Shown one piece after another: positions 33,582 through 41,769 of a stretch of 49,042 nt of DNA (positions are counted from its first letter, which is position 1; the number at the start of each line of letters is the position of its first letter). The stretch comes from Noviherbaspirillum pedocola (GTDB lineage: Bacteria; Pseudomonadota; Gammaproteobacteria; Burkholderiales; Burkholderiaceae_D): positions 1-49,042 of the forward strand of contig NZ_JAEPBG010000027.1 in assembly GCF_016632335.1 (NCBI RefSeq). Direction: 5' to 3'. The position numbers were made by a program, and so were the translations under genes. The notes below the pieces were generated by a model. It saw only the letters and a program-made list of their open reading frames with translations. It was not told where the DNA came from and did not search any database.

Positions 33582-35606
33582 ATGGATGCCAATTCGGCCG
33601 TGCGCGAAAGAATGGACGATCGCCTCGAGGCAATCAGGGCGCGGGATGCCACGGCGTACGAGGCGCTGACTGCGGCGCTTCCCGGCATTGCGCGCGCCGC
33701 CGGCGGCGCCGTCATGCTCGAGCCGGTGCTTGCGCTCTGCGCGGACATCGTCGCGCAGGACGGCGGTCAGCTCGCCGCGCTTGCGCCGCGCCTGGAATAC
33801 CTGCTCGACCGCCTGGATACGCCGGCGCTGCACCGCTGGGTGCTTACAGGATTGCGCCTGTATCCGAATCATCCGGCGCTGCTGAGCCGGTACTGGGATC
33901 TGTCCGACCCGGCGGCAGCGCGCAGCCTCGAGCTCGAAGCCGAAGGGGTATCGCTGGCGCGCCGGCGCAATGCGCTGCAATACGTGCTTGCCGGCTTTGG
34001 CATGCCGAATCTCGACATCAAGCCATGCAGGCAGGATGCGCTGAACGCGCTTGCGCGGCGCAGCGCGATCAGTGATGGCGTGCTGCTGCTTCCCGAGCAT
34101 TACCTGGCGATCGATGGCGCGGCCTGTGGCGACATTTACCTGGCGGCGGTGACCCACGCGCTGGCGCATCTGCGCTTCTCGCCGCGCCACCAGCCTGCCG
34201 GCCGGCGCAAGCCCATGCACCTGGCCATACTTGGACTGATAGAAGATGCCCGGGTCGAACGCCTGATGTGCCGGGACTATCCGGGCCTGCATGCGCTCTG
34301 GGGCAATTTCCATACCGCTTCCGGCGAGCGCAACGAGCTCGATATCGCTTCCCTCACCGCTCGCCTGGCACGCGCGATACACGACGCTTCCTACAGCGAT
34401 CCGAACCACTGGGTCAACAAGGGCCGGGACCTCTTCGAGCAATGCGCATCGGACCTGGAACGGCTCGATGCGTTCAACGAGGTCGCGAGCATCCTGGCCA
34501 ATGACCTCGGGCAGATGCGGGTGCGCTTCGTGCCGGAGCAGTACCGGACAACCCCGGCGTACCGCGACGACAACACGCTGTTGTGGGAATTTGATACGGA
34601 CAGCCAGCAGACGCCGCCGGACGAGGCATTGGCGCGCGAGTCGGTGCAATGGATACCGCGCGAGCAGGAGGCTGCCGATGTCCCGAAGATATCGCCGGTG
34701 CTCTCGACCGAGCGCGAAGTGCTGCGCTATCCCGAATGGGATTGCCGGATCTCGCAACTGCGCCCTGACTGGGCCACGATCATTGATGCGCCGGCGCCCT
34801 CCTGGCCCGGCAACATGGACCAGCGACCCGCCGCCCCGCCCGGCCTGCCACGGCGCGCAGTCACGCCGCGGGCGCGCCTGCTGGACCGGGCGCTGCGCAT
34901 GCGGCGCCAGCATGAGGGCGAGGAGCTCGATCTCGATGCCGCGATCGAAAGCCGTGTCAGCATGCGCGGCCGGATGACGCCGGATCCGCGCATATTCCAG
35001 CGGCCCGGAAAGCGGCGCAGAACCCTCGCGATCCTGCTCCTGCTCGACCTGTCGGAATCGACCAATGACCGTATCGCCGGCAGCTTCACCTCGGTGCTGG
35101 ATCTGGAGAAGCAGGCGGCGCGGCTGCTTGCCGAATCGGCTGATCCGCATGCCGCGCGCATTGCCATCCATGGCTTCGCATCCAACGGCCGCAATGAAGT
35201 GAGGTACACCCACATCAAGGAATTCGACGTGCCGTTCGGCGACGCGCAGTCGCGCTATCTGGCACGGCAGCAGGGCAGCCTGTCGACCCGGATGGGCGCC
35301 GCGCTTCGTCATGCGCAGGCCTGCCTGGCGCGCGAAACCGCTGAAAAGAAGGTGCTGATGGTGCTGACCGACGGCGAGCCCTCGGATATCGATGTCGTCG
35401 ACCGGGAGTACCTGATCGAGGATGCGAGGCATGCCATAGACGCGTTGTCGCTCAGAGGCATCGATGCATTCTGTCTCACGCTGGATCGGCGCGCGGACCG
35501 CTATGTGCGGAGAATATTCGGTGACTGGAACTTCCTGATCATCGACAATGCCGTGTCGCTGCCGCATCAGCTTGCGCGCTCGGTCGAACGCATCATCGGC
35601 CGTTGA
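33582..35606 (+). CDS. NorD/CbbO-type VWA-domain protein
   Basis: 674 residues. The long N-terminal helical part (about 1-430) has segments seen in NorD/CbbO proteins (HALAHLRFSP, LGLIEDARVERLM, YPGLHALWGNF). The C-terminal von Willebrand A domain (about 480-670) carries an intact MIDAS: DLSES (489-493), a Thr in the STRMG loop, and TDGEPSD. Such proteins bridge a MoxR ATPase ring to its client through a metal-bound acidic residue. No membrane segment or signal peptide is present. The 9-bp gap to the AAA+ gene supports complex formation. The client is unknown. The frame is intact despite a very long antisense shadow frame. Confidence 0.88.
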   Translation: MDANSAVRERMDDRLEAIRARDATAYEALTAALPGIARAAGGAVMLEPVLALCADIVAQDGGQLAALAPRLEYLLDRLDTPALHRWVLTGLRLYPNHPALLSRYWDLSDPAAARSLELEAEGVSLARRRNALQYVLAGFGMPNLDIKPCRQDALNALARRSAISDGVLLLPEHYLAIDGAACGDIYLAAVTHALAHLRFSPRHQPAGRRKPMHLAILGLIEDARVERLMCRDYPGLHALWGNFHTASGERNELDIASLTARLARAIHDASYSDPNHWVNKGRDLFEQCASDLERLDAFNEVASILANDLGQMRVRFVPEQYRTTPAYRDDNTLLWEFDTDSQQTPPDEALARESVQWIPREQEAADVPKISPVLSTEREVLRYPEWDCRISQLRPDWATIIDAPAPSWPGNMDQRPAAPPGLPRRAVTPRARLLDRALRMRRQHEGEELDLDAAIESRVSMRGRMTPDPRIFQRPGKRRRTLAILLLLDLSESTNDRIAGSFTSVLDLEKQAARLLAESADPHAARIAIHGFASNGRNEVRYTHIKEFDVPFGDAQSRYLARQQGSLSTRMGAALRHAQACLARETAEKKVLMVLTDGEPSDIDVVDREYLIEDARHAIDALSLRGIDAFCLTLDRRADRYVRRIFGDWNFLIIDNAVSLPHQLARSVERIIGR

Positions 35607-35697
35607 GCGCTTGCGATGAAAACCATACAATCCGGTCAGGTTCCGCAACAGCTGCTCCTACCGGCTCATTGCGTAGCGGTGGAAAAGGAATGCCAGA

Positions 35698-36855
35698 ATG
35701 CAAAAGCGTGATCCCATCAAGGTAGGAATCCTGTATTCATGGACCGGCGTCACTTCGCAGATCGAATCCTCGCAGCGTCTCGGCACGCTCCTGGCGATCG
35801 AGGAGATCAACGGCGCGGGCGGCATCAATGGCAGGGAGATCGTTCCGGTCATGTACGATCCGCAGTCCAGTCCACCCAAGTACCGCGAACTCGCGGAACG
35901 TCTTGTCTCCATCGACGGCGTCAAGGTCATCTTCGGCTGCTACATGTCGAGCACGCGCAAGGCGGTCATACCGGTGGTCGAGAAGCGCAACTGTCTATTG
36001 TTCTACGCGACGCTGTATGAAGGTTTCGAGTACTCGAACAATCTGATCTACACCGGCGCCGCTCCCAATCAGAACAGCGTGCAGCTGGCCGAATTCATGA
36101 CATCGACTTTCGGTCCACGCGTGTATCTGGTCGGGTCCGACTACATCTATCCCTATGAATCCAATCGGATCATGACCGACCTGGTGATGCAGCATGAAGG
36201 GGGCGAGATACTCGGGAAGAGCTATGTGCCGCTCAACGCCGGTGAGAAGGACTTCGCGCGCATCGTCGAGGACATCCGGGTCAAGCAACCGGATTTCATC
36301 TTCTCGACCGTGGTCGGCAACGCGACCAAGCATTTCTACCGCGCCTATGCGGAAGCCGGACTCGATCCGGGCAAGCTTCCGATCGGCAGCCTGACGACCT
36401 GCGAAGTCGAGGTCGCGCAGATGGGAGCCGATATCGCCAACGGGCACTACACCTCGTCGCCGTACTTCCAATCCATCGATTCCGCGGTCAACCGGGCTTG
36501 CGTGGAAAAATTCCAGCGCCGCTTCAATGGCGAGGCCATGCCGAACGCATGCTGGGAAGCCGCTTATTTCCAGGTGCATCTGTTCGCCGACGCGATGCGG
36601 CAAGCCGAAACCGATGATCTCGATGCGCTGATGCCGCGCCTGCTCGGCGCCGAGTTTCAGGCGCCGCAGGGCCTGGTCAGGATAGAGCCTTCGAATCACC
36701 ACACCATGCTTTACCCACGGATCGGCCGGGCAAATCTGCAGGGGCAGTTCACGATCGTGCGGGAATCTCAACGCCCGGTGGTGCCCGACCCTTATCTCGT
36801 TTCCCACTCGCTGGGTGACTGGACTGTTGCGCTGAGTACGCTGGAGGCGGAATGA
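35698..36855 (+). CDS. amiC: AmiC, amide-sensing negative regulator
   Basis: 385 residues, the length of P. aeruginosa AmiC, without a signal peptide, so cytoplasmic. The periplasmic-binding-protein fold starts IKVGILYSWTGVTSQIESSQ. The ligand-pocket segments FGCYMSSTRKAVIPVVE and LLFYATLYEGFEYS closely follow the known AmiC pocket, and VGSDYIYPYESNRIM continues the family pattern. Known AmiC binds AmiR and silences it until acetamide or a similar amide is bound. It overlaps amiR by 4 bases (ATGA). A 91-bp gap separates it from the VWA gene. It shares its architecture with the operon's own exported binding protein. Confidence 0.93.
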   Translation: MQKRDPIKVGILYSWTGVTSQIESSQRLGTLLAIEEINGAGGINGREIVPVMYDPQSSPPKYRELAERLVSIDGVKVIFGCYMSSTRKAVIPVVEKRNCLLFYATLYEGFEYSNNLIYTGAAPNQNSVQLAEFMTSTFGPRVYLVGSDYIYPYESNRIMTDLVMQHEGGEILGKSYVPLNAGEKDFARIVEDIRVKQPDFIFSTVVGNATKHFYRAYAEAGLDPGKLPIGSLTTCEVEVAQMGADIANGHYTSSPYFQSIDSAVNRACVEKFQRRFNGEAMPNACWEAAYFQVHLFADAMRQAETDDLDALMPRLLGAEFQAPQGLVRIEPSNHHTMLYPRIGRANLQGQFTIVRESQRPVVPDPYLVSHSLGDWTVALSTLEAE

Positions 36856-37493
36856 ACCGGGATCGATTCCAGGCCAAGCTCGTCAATCCGCCCTATCGCG
36901 CCATCCCGCAGATCATGAAGGATCTGCGCACGCTGCAAGTGTGCATCTTTCATCCTCGCGACGAAGATGGCGAAAGTCTCACGAAACAGATAGAGCGCAT
37001 CGGTTGCAAGGTCCACGCCTTCTGGCCGCCGCCATGTGAACTGCCGCCCGGGACAGACCTGGTATTCATGGCCGTGAACCCCGACATGATCAACCATAAT
37101 TTCGAGTGGTCCCGGGGAGATGAAGCGCCGGCGGTGATCGCGGTGGTGACTTACGAGAATCCGACGATCATCGAGGCGGTGTTGCGCATGGGCGCGAAAG
37201 GCGTCATCGCTTCCCCGATCCGTTCCTTCGGCATTCTGAGCGCCCTGGTATTGGTACGGGAAGTCGCCAACGACATCAGGAAGCTGCGCCGCCGGGTGAA
37301 CCGCCTCGAGGAAAAGATCGGCGGCATGCGCGTTCTCAACGAGGCGCAGGAAATCCTGTGCCGGCAGCGTGGCATCTCCAAGGACGAGGCGTACCGCGTG
37401 ATCCGCGATCAGGCGATGAGCAAGCGGGTGACTGCCGAATCCATTGCGGCAGCGATCATCCAGGCCAATGACGTCCTCTCATTCAAGTCCTGA
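36852..37493 (+). CDS. amiR: AmiR, ANTAR-domain transcription antiterminator
   Basis: 213 residues. The N-terminal pseudo-receiver domain (about 25-135) lacks the usual phospho-acceptor Asp context (LVFMAVNPDM), as in AmiR. A coiled-coil linker (VREVANDIRKLRRRVNRLEEKIGG) leads to the C-terminal ANTAR RNA-binding domain (about 160-213): LNEAQEILCRQRGISKDEAYRVIRDQAM. AmiR allows readthrough of the leader terminator when AmiC releases it. It is the last gene of the operon, overlapping amiC, so the two are made together. The likely target is the terminator at 26783-26829. No terminator was seen after the gene. Confidence 0.93.
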   Translation: MNRDRFQAKLVNPPYRAIPQIMKDLRTLQVCIFHPRDEDGESLTKQIERIGCKVHAFWPPPCELPPGTDLVFMAVNPDMINHNFEWSRGDEAPAVIAVVTYENPTIIEAVLRMGAKGVIASPIRSFGILSALVLVREVANDIRKLRRRVNRLEEKIGGMRVLNEAQEILCRQRGISKDEAYRVIRDQAMSKRVTAESIAAAIIQANDVLSFKS

Positions 37494-37729
37494 TGCTCTA
37501 CAGAATTCTGGCGATGAACCGCTCGCCTGCATGAGCGCATGACCGGGCACGCGCGTCAAGCTTCGGGAAGATCAGCGGTACCCTGCCTGCTCGCGCGCCG
37601 GCATTGCCATTCCCCGATCCGGACGTGCGCCACTGAGCACAAGTCGCTCGACGCTGCCCGCGCGTCCAAGCCCAGCCGCAGCAACGCCGGCAACTGCCCC
37701 GGACGCGACGCGAGCGACAACAGCAGCGG
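37494..37729. other. Spacer after amiR
   Basis: Open frames exist on both strands (a minus frame ends at 37556), but neither shows family features. The sequence looks like decayed coding DNA. Confidence 0.35.
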
Positions 37730-38008
37730 CGCATCGATGCCGGCCAGCAGGCCTCGCGTAGCGCGGGGCAGGCACACGCCGATGCGGACATGCGCGCTGC
37801 GTTGGTTTTGCGTGCGTGGGAAGAAAGCCGGCACATGGAAGTGCTCGCGGGCATGGTGCGCGCCTTCGGCATTGCGCTGGCGCCGGAAACGCCCTACCCG
37901 CTGCCGCGGCTGGTGCGGCTGGTGCGGCTGGTGCGGCTGGTGCGGCTGGTGCTGCGATTGCTGTATGGGCTGCGCGGATTGCGGAGGATGGTGGGGGCGT
38001 GGGCGTGA
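37730..38008 (+). pseudogene. Possible remnant of a ferritin-like helical protein
   Basis: In one frame the segment ADMRAALVLRAWEESRHM followed by EVLAGMVRAFGIALAPETPYPLP resembles a piece of ferritin-like or ferroxidase-type helices (E-x-x-R/H-H pattern). It then runs into a Leu-Val-Arg repeat generated by the 9-bp tandem repeat. There is no proper start or family-complete C-terminus. I treat it as a fragment; identity is uncertain. Confidence 0.3.
37907..37951 (+). repeat. Tandem repeat, five perfect copies of CGGCTGGTG
   Basis: Five uninterrupted 9-bp units, in frame with the possible ferritin-like remnant (encoding R-L-V). Copy number is probably variable through replication slippage. 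Confidence 0.95.
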
Positions 38009-38049
38009 TGGATGCGTGTGCAGTGCGTTGCGGTGCGAAGAATTGGTCC

Positions 38050-38107
38050 GTAGGGTGGGCGCAGCCCACGCGTTGACCAAACGCTCGCGGGGGCTGCGCC
38101 CACCTAC
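38050..38107. repeat. REP-like inverted repeat
   Basis: The arms 38050-38067 (GTAGGGTGGGCGCAGCCC) and 38091-38107 (GGGCTGCGCCCACCTAC) are complementary apart from one extra G. 'GTAGGGTGGGC...GCCCAC' elements are commonly dispersed between genes in many proteobacteria. It may end amiR transcription. Confidence 0.8.
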
Positions 38108-38128
38108 GATCTGGTCCTACGATCTGGT
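38103..38128 (+). repeat. 13-bp tandem duplication
   Basis: CCTACGATCTGGT occurs twice in direct succession, overlapping the end of the inverted repeat. Probably a recent slippage or insertion scar. Confidence 0.9.
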
Positions 38129-38265
38129 TATCAGATCGAGCGGCCCATCCATTAACACCAGCAGCTTTGCGCCAGCGTAATCTCGCTAACAATTTTGTCA
38201 ACTAAACGTATATTCGTGCGTTTATAGGCCAAGGCATTTCGCCTTGACAACAACTGGGGACATTC

Positions 38266-38556
38266 ATGAAAAAAATTCTGCTGTGCGCAGCATGCTCGCT
38301 GTCGCTGATCGCTGCGGCACTGCCGCAAATTTCGTTTGCCGCCAATGCCGCCTGCGCGACCAAAGCCGTTGACAAGAATGGCAAACCCCTGGCGGGCGCC
38401 GCCAAGTCCTCGTTCATGAAGAAGTGTGAAGCGGATGGCGCGAAGGCAGCCGAAGCGAGCTGCCAGCCCAAGGCGGTCGACAAGAACGGCAAGCCGCTCG
38501 CTGGCGCGGCCAAGGCGTCGTTCATGAAGAAATGCGTGTCCGAGAGCGCCAGTTAA
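38266..38556 (+). CDS. PsiF-repeat protein, exported
   Basis: 96 residues: a signal peptide (about 1-25, ending ISFA-AN), then two near-identical repeats, each containing KAVDKNGKPLAGAAK followed by SSFMKKC or ASFMKKC. The L-x-GAAK-x-SFMKKC core is the PsiF repeat, named after the phosphate-starvation-inducible E. coli PsiF; function unknown. Four mature Cys residues could form disulphides in the periplasm. GGGGACATTC precedes the ATG. It has its own strong terminator downstream. Confidence 0.9.
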   Translation: MKKILLCAACSLSLIAAALPQISFAANAACATKAVDKNGKPLAGAAKSSFMKKCEADGAKAAEASCQPKAVDKNGKPLAGAAKASFMKKCVSESAS

Positions 38557-38605
38557 GTCGTCCACGATAGCTTGCCCCTTACTCAATCCGCCGCCCTGGC
38601 GGGCG

Positions 38606-38643
38606 ACGCGTGCCGCGGTTCCATTGCCTGCGGCACGCGTTTT
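38606..38643 (+). terminator. Rho-independent terminator of the PsiF-repeat gene
   Basis: A perfect 11-bp stem (ACGCGTGCCGC/GCGGCACGCGT) with a 13-base loop is followed by TTTT. It lies 50 bases after the stop codon. Confidence 0.88.
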
Positions 38644-38761
38644 AATCGGGCAAGCCGGAACCTGCACCGCCAGTGAAAGTCGAACCGCGGCGCGCCGCGC
38701 CGGATACCGCTCACTCCGGCAGCGGCCTTTGCCCATTTTTTCTTTCGTGGAGGTGCGTCAG

Positions 38762-39391
38762 ATGCGATTCATTCGGGCTGTGGCGGCATGCGGATGCCTG
38801 TGCCTGGCGACGTTCGGTTCCGCCCATGCGGCGCTCGTTGCCAATGGCGACTTTGAGACCGGCAATTTGTCCGGGTTTGCGATTTCCGCGGCCGGCGGCG
38901 GTTTCGTCGGTGTCGATGCCGAAAGCCCGCACACCGGGACCTACGGCGCCTTCTTTGCCGGCGTCGATCCCAATGCGCCCGATACGATCACGCAGACCAT
39001 CGCCACCGTGCCAGGCAACAGCTACCTGGTCAGTTTCTTCCTGCAGAGCGAGGCCGCAAGCGCGCCGGACAATGCCTTTTCCGCGCAATTTGCCGGCGCT
39101 ACGCTGCTGACGCTGTCCAACGATGCGGGCTTTGACTACCGCCAGTTTTCGCAGACCGTGGTCGCGGCTTCGCCGCAATCGCTGCTGAGCTTCACGGGTT
39201 ACAACGCGCCGACGGCTTTCGATCTCGATGACATCAGCATCGTCGATGTGACACCGGCGGCCGTATCCCCATCCCCGTTACAGCCCTTGCCCGAGCCGGG
39301 CAGTGCGGCACTGTTGCTGAGCGGCGCGCTCGCCCTGCTGCGTCGGCGCGGCGCGAAGATTCAGAGCCAGGAACCAAGCGAATCCGCTTGA
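38762..39391 (+). CDS. PEP-CTERM-anchored exported protein
   Basis: 209 residues from the ATG at 38762, preceded by GGAGGTG. A signal peptide (cleavage near AHA-ALV, residue 24) precedes a beta-sandwich-like body (NGDFETGNLSGF, ITQTIATVPGNSYLVSFFLQ, AFDLDDISI), a carbohydrate-binding or DUF642-like pattern common among PEP-CTERM proteins. The C-terminus has LPEPGSAALLLSGALALL followed by RRRG, the sorting signal cleaved by exosortase EpsH-type enzymes. The tail continues 12 residues after the Arg cluster, longer than usual. No exosortase gene is visible in the window. Probably surface or exopolysaccharide associated. Confidence 0.85.
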   Translation: MRFIRAVAACGCLCLATFGSAHAALVANGDFETGNLSGFAISAAGGGFVGVDAESPHTGTYGAFFAGVDPNAPDTITQTIATVPGNSYLVSFFLQSEAASAPDNAFSAQFAGATLLTLSNDAGFDYRQFSQTVVAASPQSLLSFTGYNAPTAFDLDDISIVDVTPAAVSPSPLQPLPEPGSAALLLSGALALLRRRGAKIQSQEPSESA

Positions 39392-39479
39392 CCTTGCCGT
39401 GGTGGGAGGCTTTAGAATCCCGGGCGTTGCCTTTGGATAAGCACTCTCGCCACGCGCCGTCAATCGCTGCCTCTAACGC

Positions 39480-39896
39480 ATGAACCGCTTCCTCAAGACA
39501 TTGCTGCTCTGGCTGTTGCTCGCCGCCCTGCCCGTCCAGGGCATGGCAGCCGCGGCCATGGCGGCTTGCGGTTCCACCGGGCACGGAGGCGCGGAAACGG
39601 CGCTGTCCGTTGAGCATCATCAGCATGAAGCGTCCATGGCGATGTCGAATCAGGGCATGCCTCATGATCACACCGTGTCGGACCCAGCCATGCACAAGGC
39701 GCATCACGTCAAGCACGGGGCCAGCGTCTGCGGCACCTGCGCCAATTGCTGTCCCGGCGCCCTTGCGTTGAGCCTGGCGCCCATCTCCATGCCACAGCGC
39801 GCCGCGGCTTTCGCACTGCCGGCATATCCTTCCCCGCTCCTCACCAGCTTCATTCCTTCCGCTCTGGAACGTCCGCCCAAACGTCTTGCCGCCTGA
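39480..39896 (+). CDS. DUF2946-like His/Met-rich membrane or exported protein
   Basis: 138 residues: N-terminal hydrophobic signal (FLKTLLLWLLLAALPVQGMA), a His/Met-rich middle (EHHQHEASMAMSNQGM, then MHKAHHVKH) that suits copper binding, a Cys cluster (VCGTCANCCPGA), and a hydrophobic tail closing with SFIPSALERPPKRLA. The Cys cluster plus 'ERPP' ending resembles DUF2946 proteins, which often sit at the head of copper-resistance operons. It is the first gene of the copper cluster, with 107 bp to the next gene. Whether it stays anchored in the inner membrane is not clear. Confidence 0.7.
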   Translation: MNRFLKTLLLWLLLAALPVQGMAAAAMAACGSTGHGGAETALSVEHHQHEASMAMSNQGMPHDHTVSDPAMHKAHHVKHGASVCGTCANCCPGALALSLAPISMPQRAAAFALPAYPSPLLTSFIPSALERPPKRLAA

Positions 39897-40003
39897 TCGC
39901 GTACCGCGGCCGGAACCCGGAGGATGCTTAGGCGCATCCCGCGTTCCCGTCTCGCGGCATGGTTGGCGTGCGCCCGCGCGCCTGAACTATCGATTTCGAG
40001 GAC

Positions 40004-40333
40004 ATGATGTCGCTTACCCATTTACTCGCGGCGGCTGCGCTGCTGCCAGCGGCCGCCATCGCGCAGCAGGCGTTGCCGGACCCGACCGACCCGAACGCCG
40101 CGACAGCGGCACCCGCGTATGTTTCCGCCTTCAGCGATTACCGGGCCGCTGCCGATAGCAGCGCGGCTCCGGATGCCGTCTGGCGCCAGGCCAATGAGCA
40201 ACTCGTCCAGCAGACCGAGCACGCCGGACATGGAGCCATGACCATGCCCGGCCCGGAGTCGCATGCTCCTGCGGCCGCTTCGGGCAATAACCGTCCCGCC
40301 CCGCATGCCGATCATGGCAGCCACCATCATTAG
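40004..40333 (+). CDS. His-rich periplasmic protein of a copper-resistance operon
   Basis: 109 residues: a signal peptide to about residue 20 (AIA-QQA), then PTDPNAATAAPAYVSAFSDY and AVWRQANEQL, a pattern found in small proteins upstream of CusC-type genes, and a His-rich C-terminus (HADHGSHHH). Only 8 bp separate it from the TolC-like gene, so the two are co-transcribed. The His/Met content suggests binding of Cu in the periplasm. No characterised family is known to me. Confidence 0.7.
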   Translation: MMSLTHLLAAAALLPAAAIAQQALPDPTDPNAATAAPAYVSAFSDYRAAADSSAAPDAVWRQANEQLVQQTEHAGHGAMTMPGPESHAPAAASGNNRPAPHADHGSHHH

Positions 40334-40341
40334 GAAACAGC

Positions 40342-41757
40342 ATGCACATCACACCAAAGGCGGTCGCGGCAAAGCCGCTGGCCATGGCATTGTCAGCCTT
40401 GATCCTGACGGGCTGCGCAACGTTTTCCGAGGATGGCGGACTGGATACGGTCTCCGCCATGACGAAGACGCGCACCGGACAAGCCGTACAGCGCGCAAGC
40501 GCAGCCGACGACGCTGCCGAAGTCCGTCAAGCGGTGAACCAGCTTCTGCAGGAGCCGCTCACGCCGGACTCCGCAGTCCGAGTCGCCCTGATCAATAACA
40601 AGGGGCTGCAGGCCTCACTTGCCGAGCTGGGCATTGCTGAAGCGAATCTGGTCCAGGCGGGCCGGCTCAGAAATCCGGGGTTCACATTTTCCCGCCTGCG
40701 CGGTGGTGACGATGTCGAAATCGACCGCAGCGTCATGTTCGACTTCATTGGCCTCCTGACCCTGCCGGCGCGCATCGGCATCGAGAGCCGGCGCTTCGAG
40801 CAGGCAAAGCTTTTTGCCGCAGCCCAGGCCGTGCAGCTTGCCGCCGACACCCGGCGCGCCTATTTCAATGCAGTAGCGGCGCAACAGTCGGTACGGTATG
40901 CCGAGCAGGTTCTCGATGCGGCCCGGGCCAGCGCCGAACTCGCCGAGCGCATGCGCCGCGTGGGCAACTGGAGCAAGCTCGACGGCGCGCGCGAACAATC
41001 CTTTTACGCGGATGCGACGACGCAGCTGGCCCGCGCACGCCACAACGCCACAGCCGAGCGCGAGGCGCTCACCCGCCTGCTTGGCTTATGGGGCACGGCT
41101 GCCGCCGAGTACAGGATCCCCGAGCGCTTGCCGGATTTGCCCAAGGCGCCGCAGGAAGCGGCCGATATCGAGACGCTTGCGATGCAACAGCGCCTTGATG
41201 TGCAGGCGGTCAAGCGCAGCACCGAAGCCACTGCGAATGCGCTCGGGCTGACCCGGGCAACGCGCTTCATCAATGTCTTCGACGCCGGCTACATCAACAA
41301 GAGCCAGACCGGCGCGCCGCGCGAGAACGGTTACGAGGTTTCACTGGAACTGCCGATTTTCGACTGGGGCAGCGCCCGGACTGCCCGCGCCGAGGCGACC
41401 TACATGCAGGCGGTCCAGAGAACGGCGGATACCGCCATCCGCGCCCGCTCGGAAGTCCGGGAAGCCTATTCCGCGTACCGGACCAGCTACGACATCGCCC
41501 GGCACTATCGCGACGAGGTTGTCCCGCTGCGCAAGCGGATTTCCGATGAAGTTCTGCTGCGCTACAACGGCATGCTGGCGAGCGTCTTCGAGCTGCTCGC
41601 CGACGCGCGCGCCCAGGTCGGCGGCGTCAATGCCGCCATCGGGGCACAGCGCGACTTCTGGATAGCACAGACCAGGCTGGAAGCGGCAATCAATGGCAGC
41701 GGCGCCGGCGGCTCGACCCTGATGGGCAGCCCGGCACCAGGACAAGCACAAGACTGA
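40342..41757 (+). CDS. TolC-family outer-membrane lipoprotein (CusC/CopB-like)
   Basis: 471 residues. A lipoprotein signal with LTGC (Cys near 25) is followed by the two-fold repeated coiled-coil architecture of outer-membrane efflux proteins (about 70-260 and 270-450): ALINNKGLQASLAELGIAEA, TRRAYFNAVAAQQSV, FDWGSARTARAEA and ARSEVREAYSAYR. It would form the outer-membrane exit duct, but no CusA/CusB partner genes follow; instead a multicopper oxidase gene starts 12 bp later. This oxidase-plus-TolC pairing is frequent in Burkholderiales copper clusters. The protein may work with an RND pump encoded elsewhere. Confidence 0.85.
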   Translation: MHITPKAVAAKPLAMALSALILTGCATFSEDGGLDTVSAMTKTRTGQAVQRASAADDAAEVRQAVNQLLQEPLTPDSAVRVALINNKGLQASLAELGIAEANLVQAGRLRNPGFTFSRLRGGDDVEIDRSVMFDFIGLLTLPARIGIESRRFEQAKLFAAAQAVQLAADTRRAYFNAVAAQQSVRYAEQVLDAARASAELAERMRRVGNWSKLDGAREQSFYADATTQLARARHNATAEREALTRLLGLWGTAAAEYRIPERLPDLPKAPQEAADIETLAMQQRLDVQAVKRSTEATANALGLTRATRFINVFDAGYINKSQTGAPRENGYEVSLELPIFDWGSARTARAEATYMQAVQRTADTAIRARSEVREAYSAYRTSYDIARHYRDEVVPLRKRISDEVLLRYNGMLASVFELLADARAQVGGVNAAIGAQRDFWIAQTRLEAAINGSGAGGSTLMGSPAPGQAQD

Positions 41758-41769
41758 AAGGGATAGGCA

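Noticed and set aside
32763-35606. NO-reductase accessory genes norQ/norD proper
   Set aside because: No norC or norB nearby, and the pair is embedded in an amidase operon, so the NO reductase role is not supported despite domain similarity.
32601-35648. Minus-strand open frame of 1015 codons opposite the amiE/AAA+/VWA genes
   Set aside because: It is the complement of three well-supported genes; its translation is Arg/Gln/His-rich without domains. High GC3 leaves the antisense frame free of stops.
37907-37951. CRISPR-like appearance of the direct repeats
   Set aside because: The 9-bp units are contiguous without spacers, so it is a simple tandem repeat.
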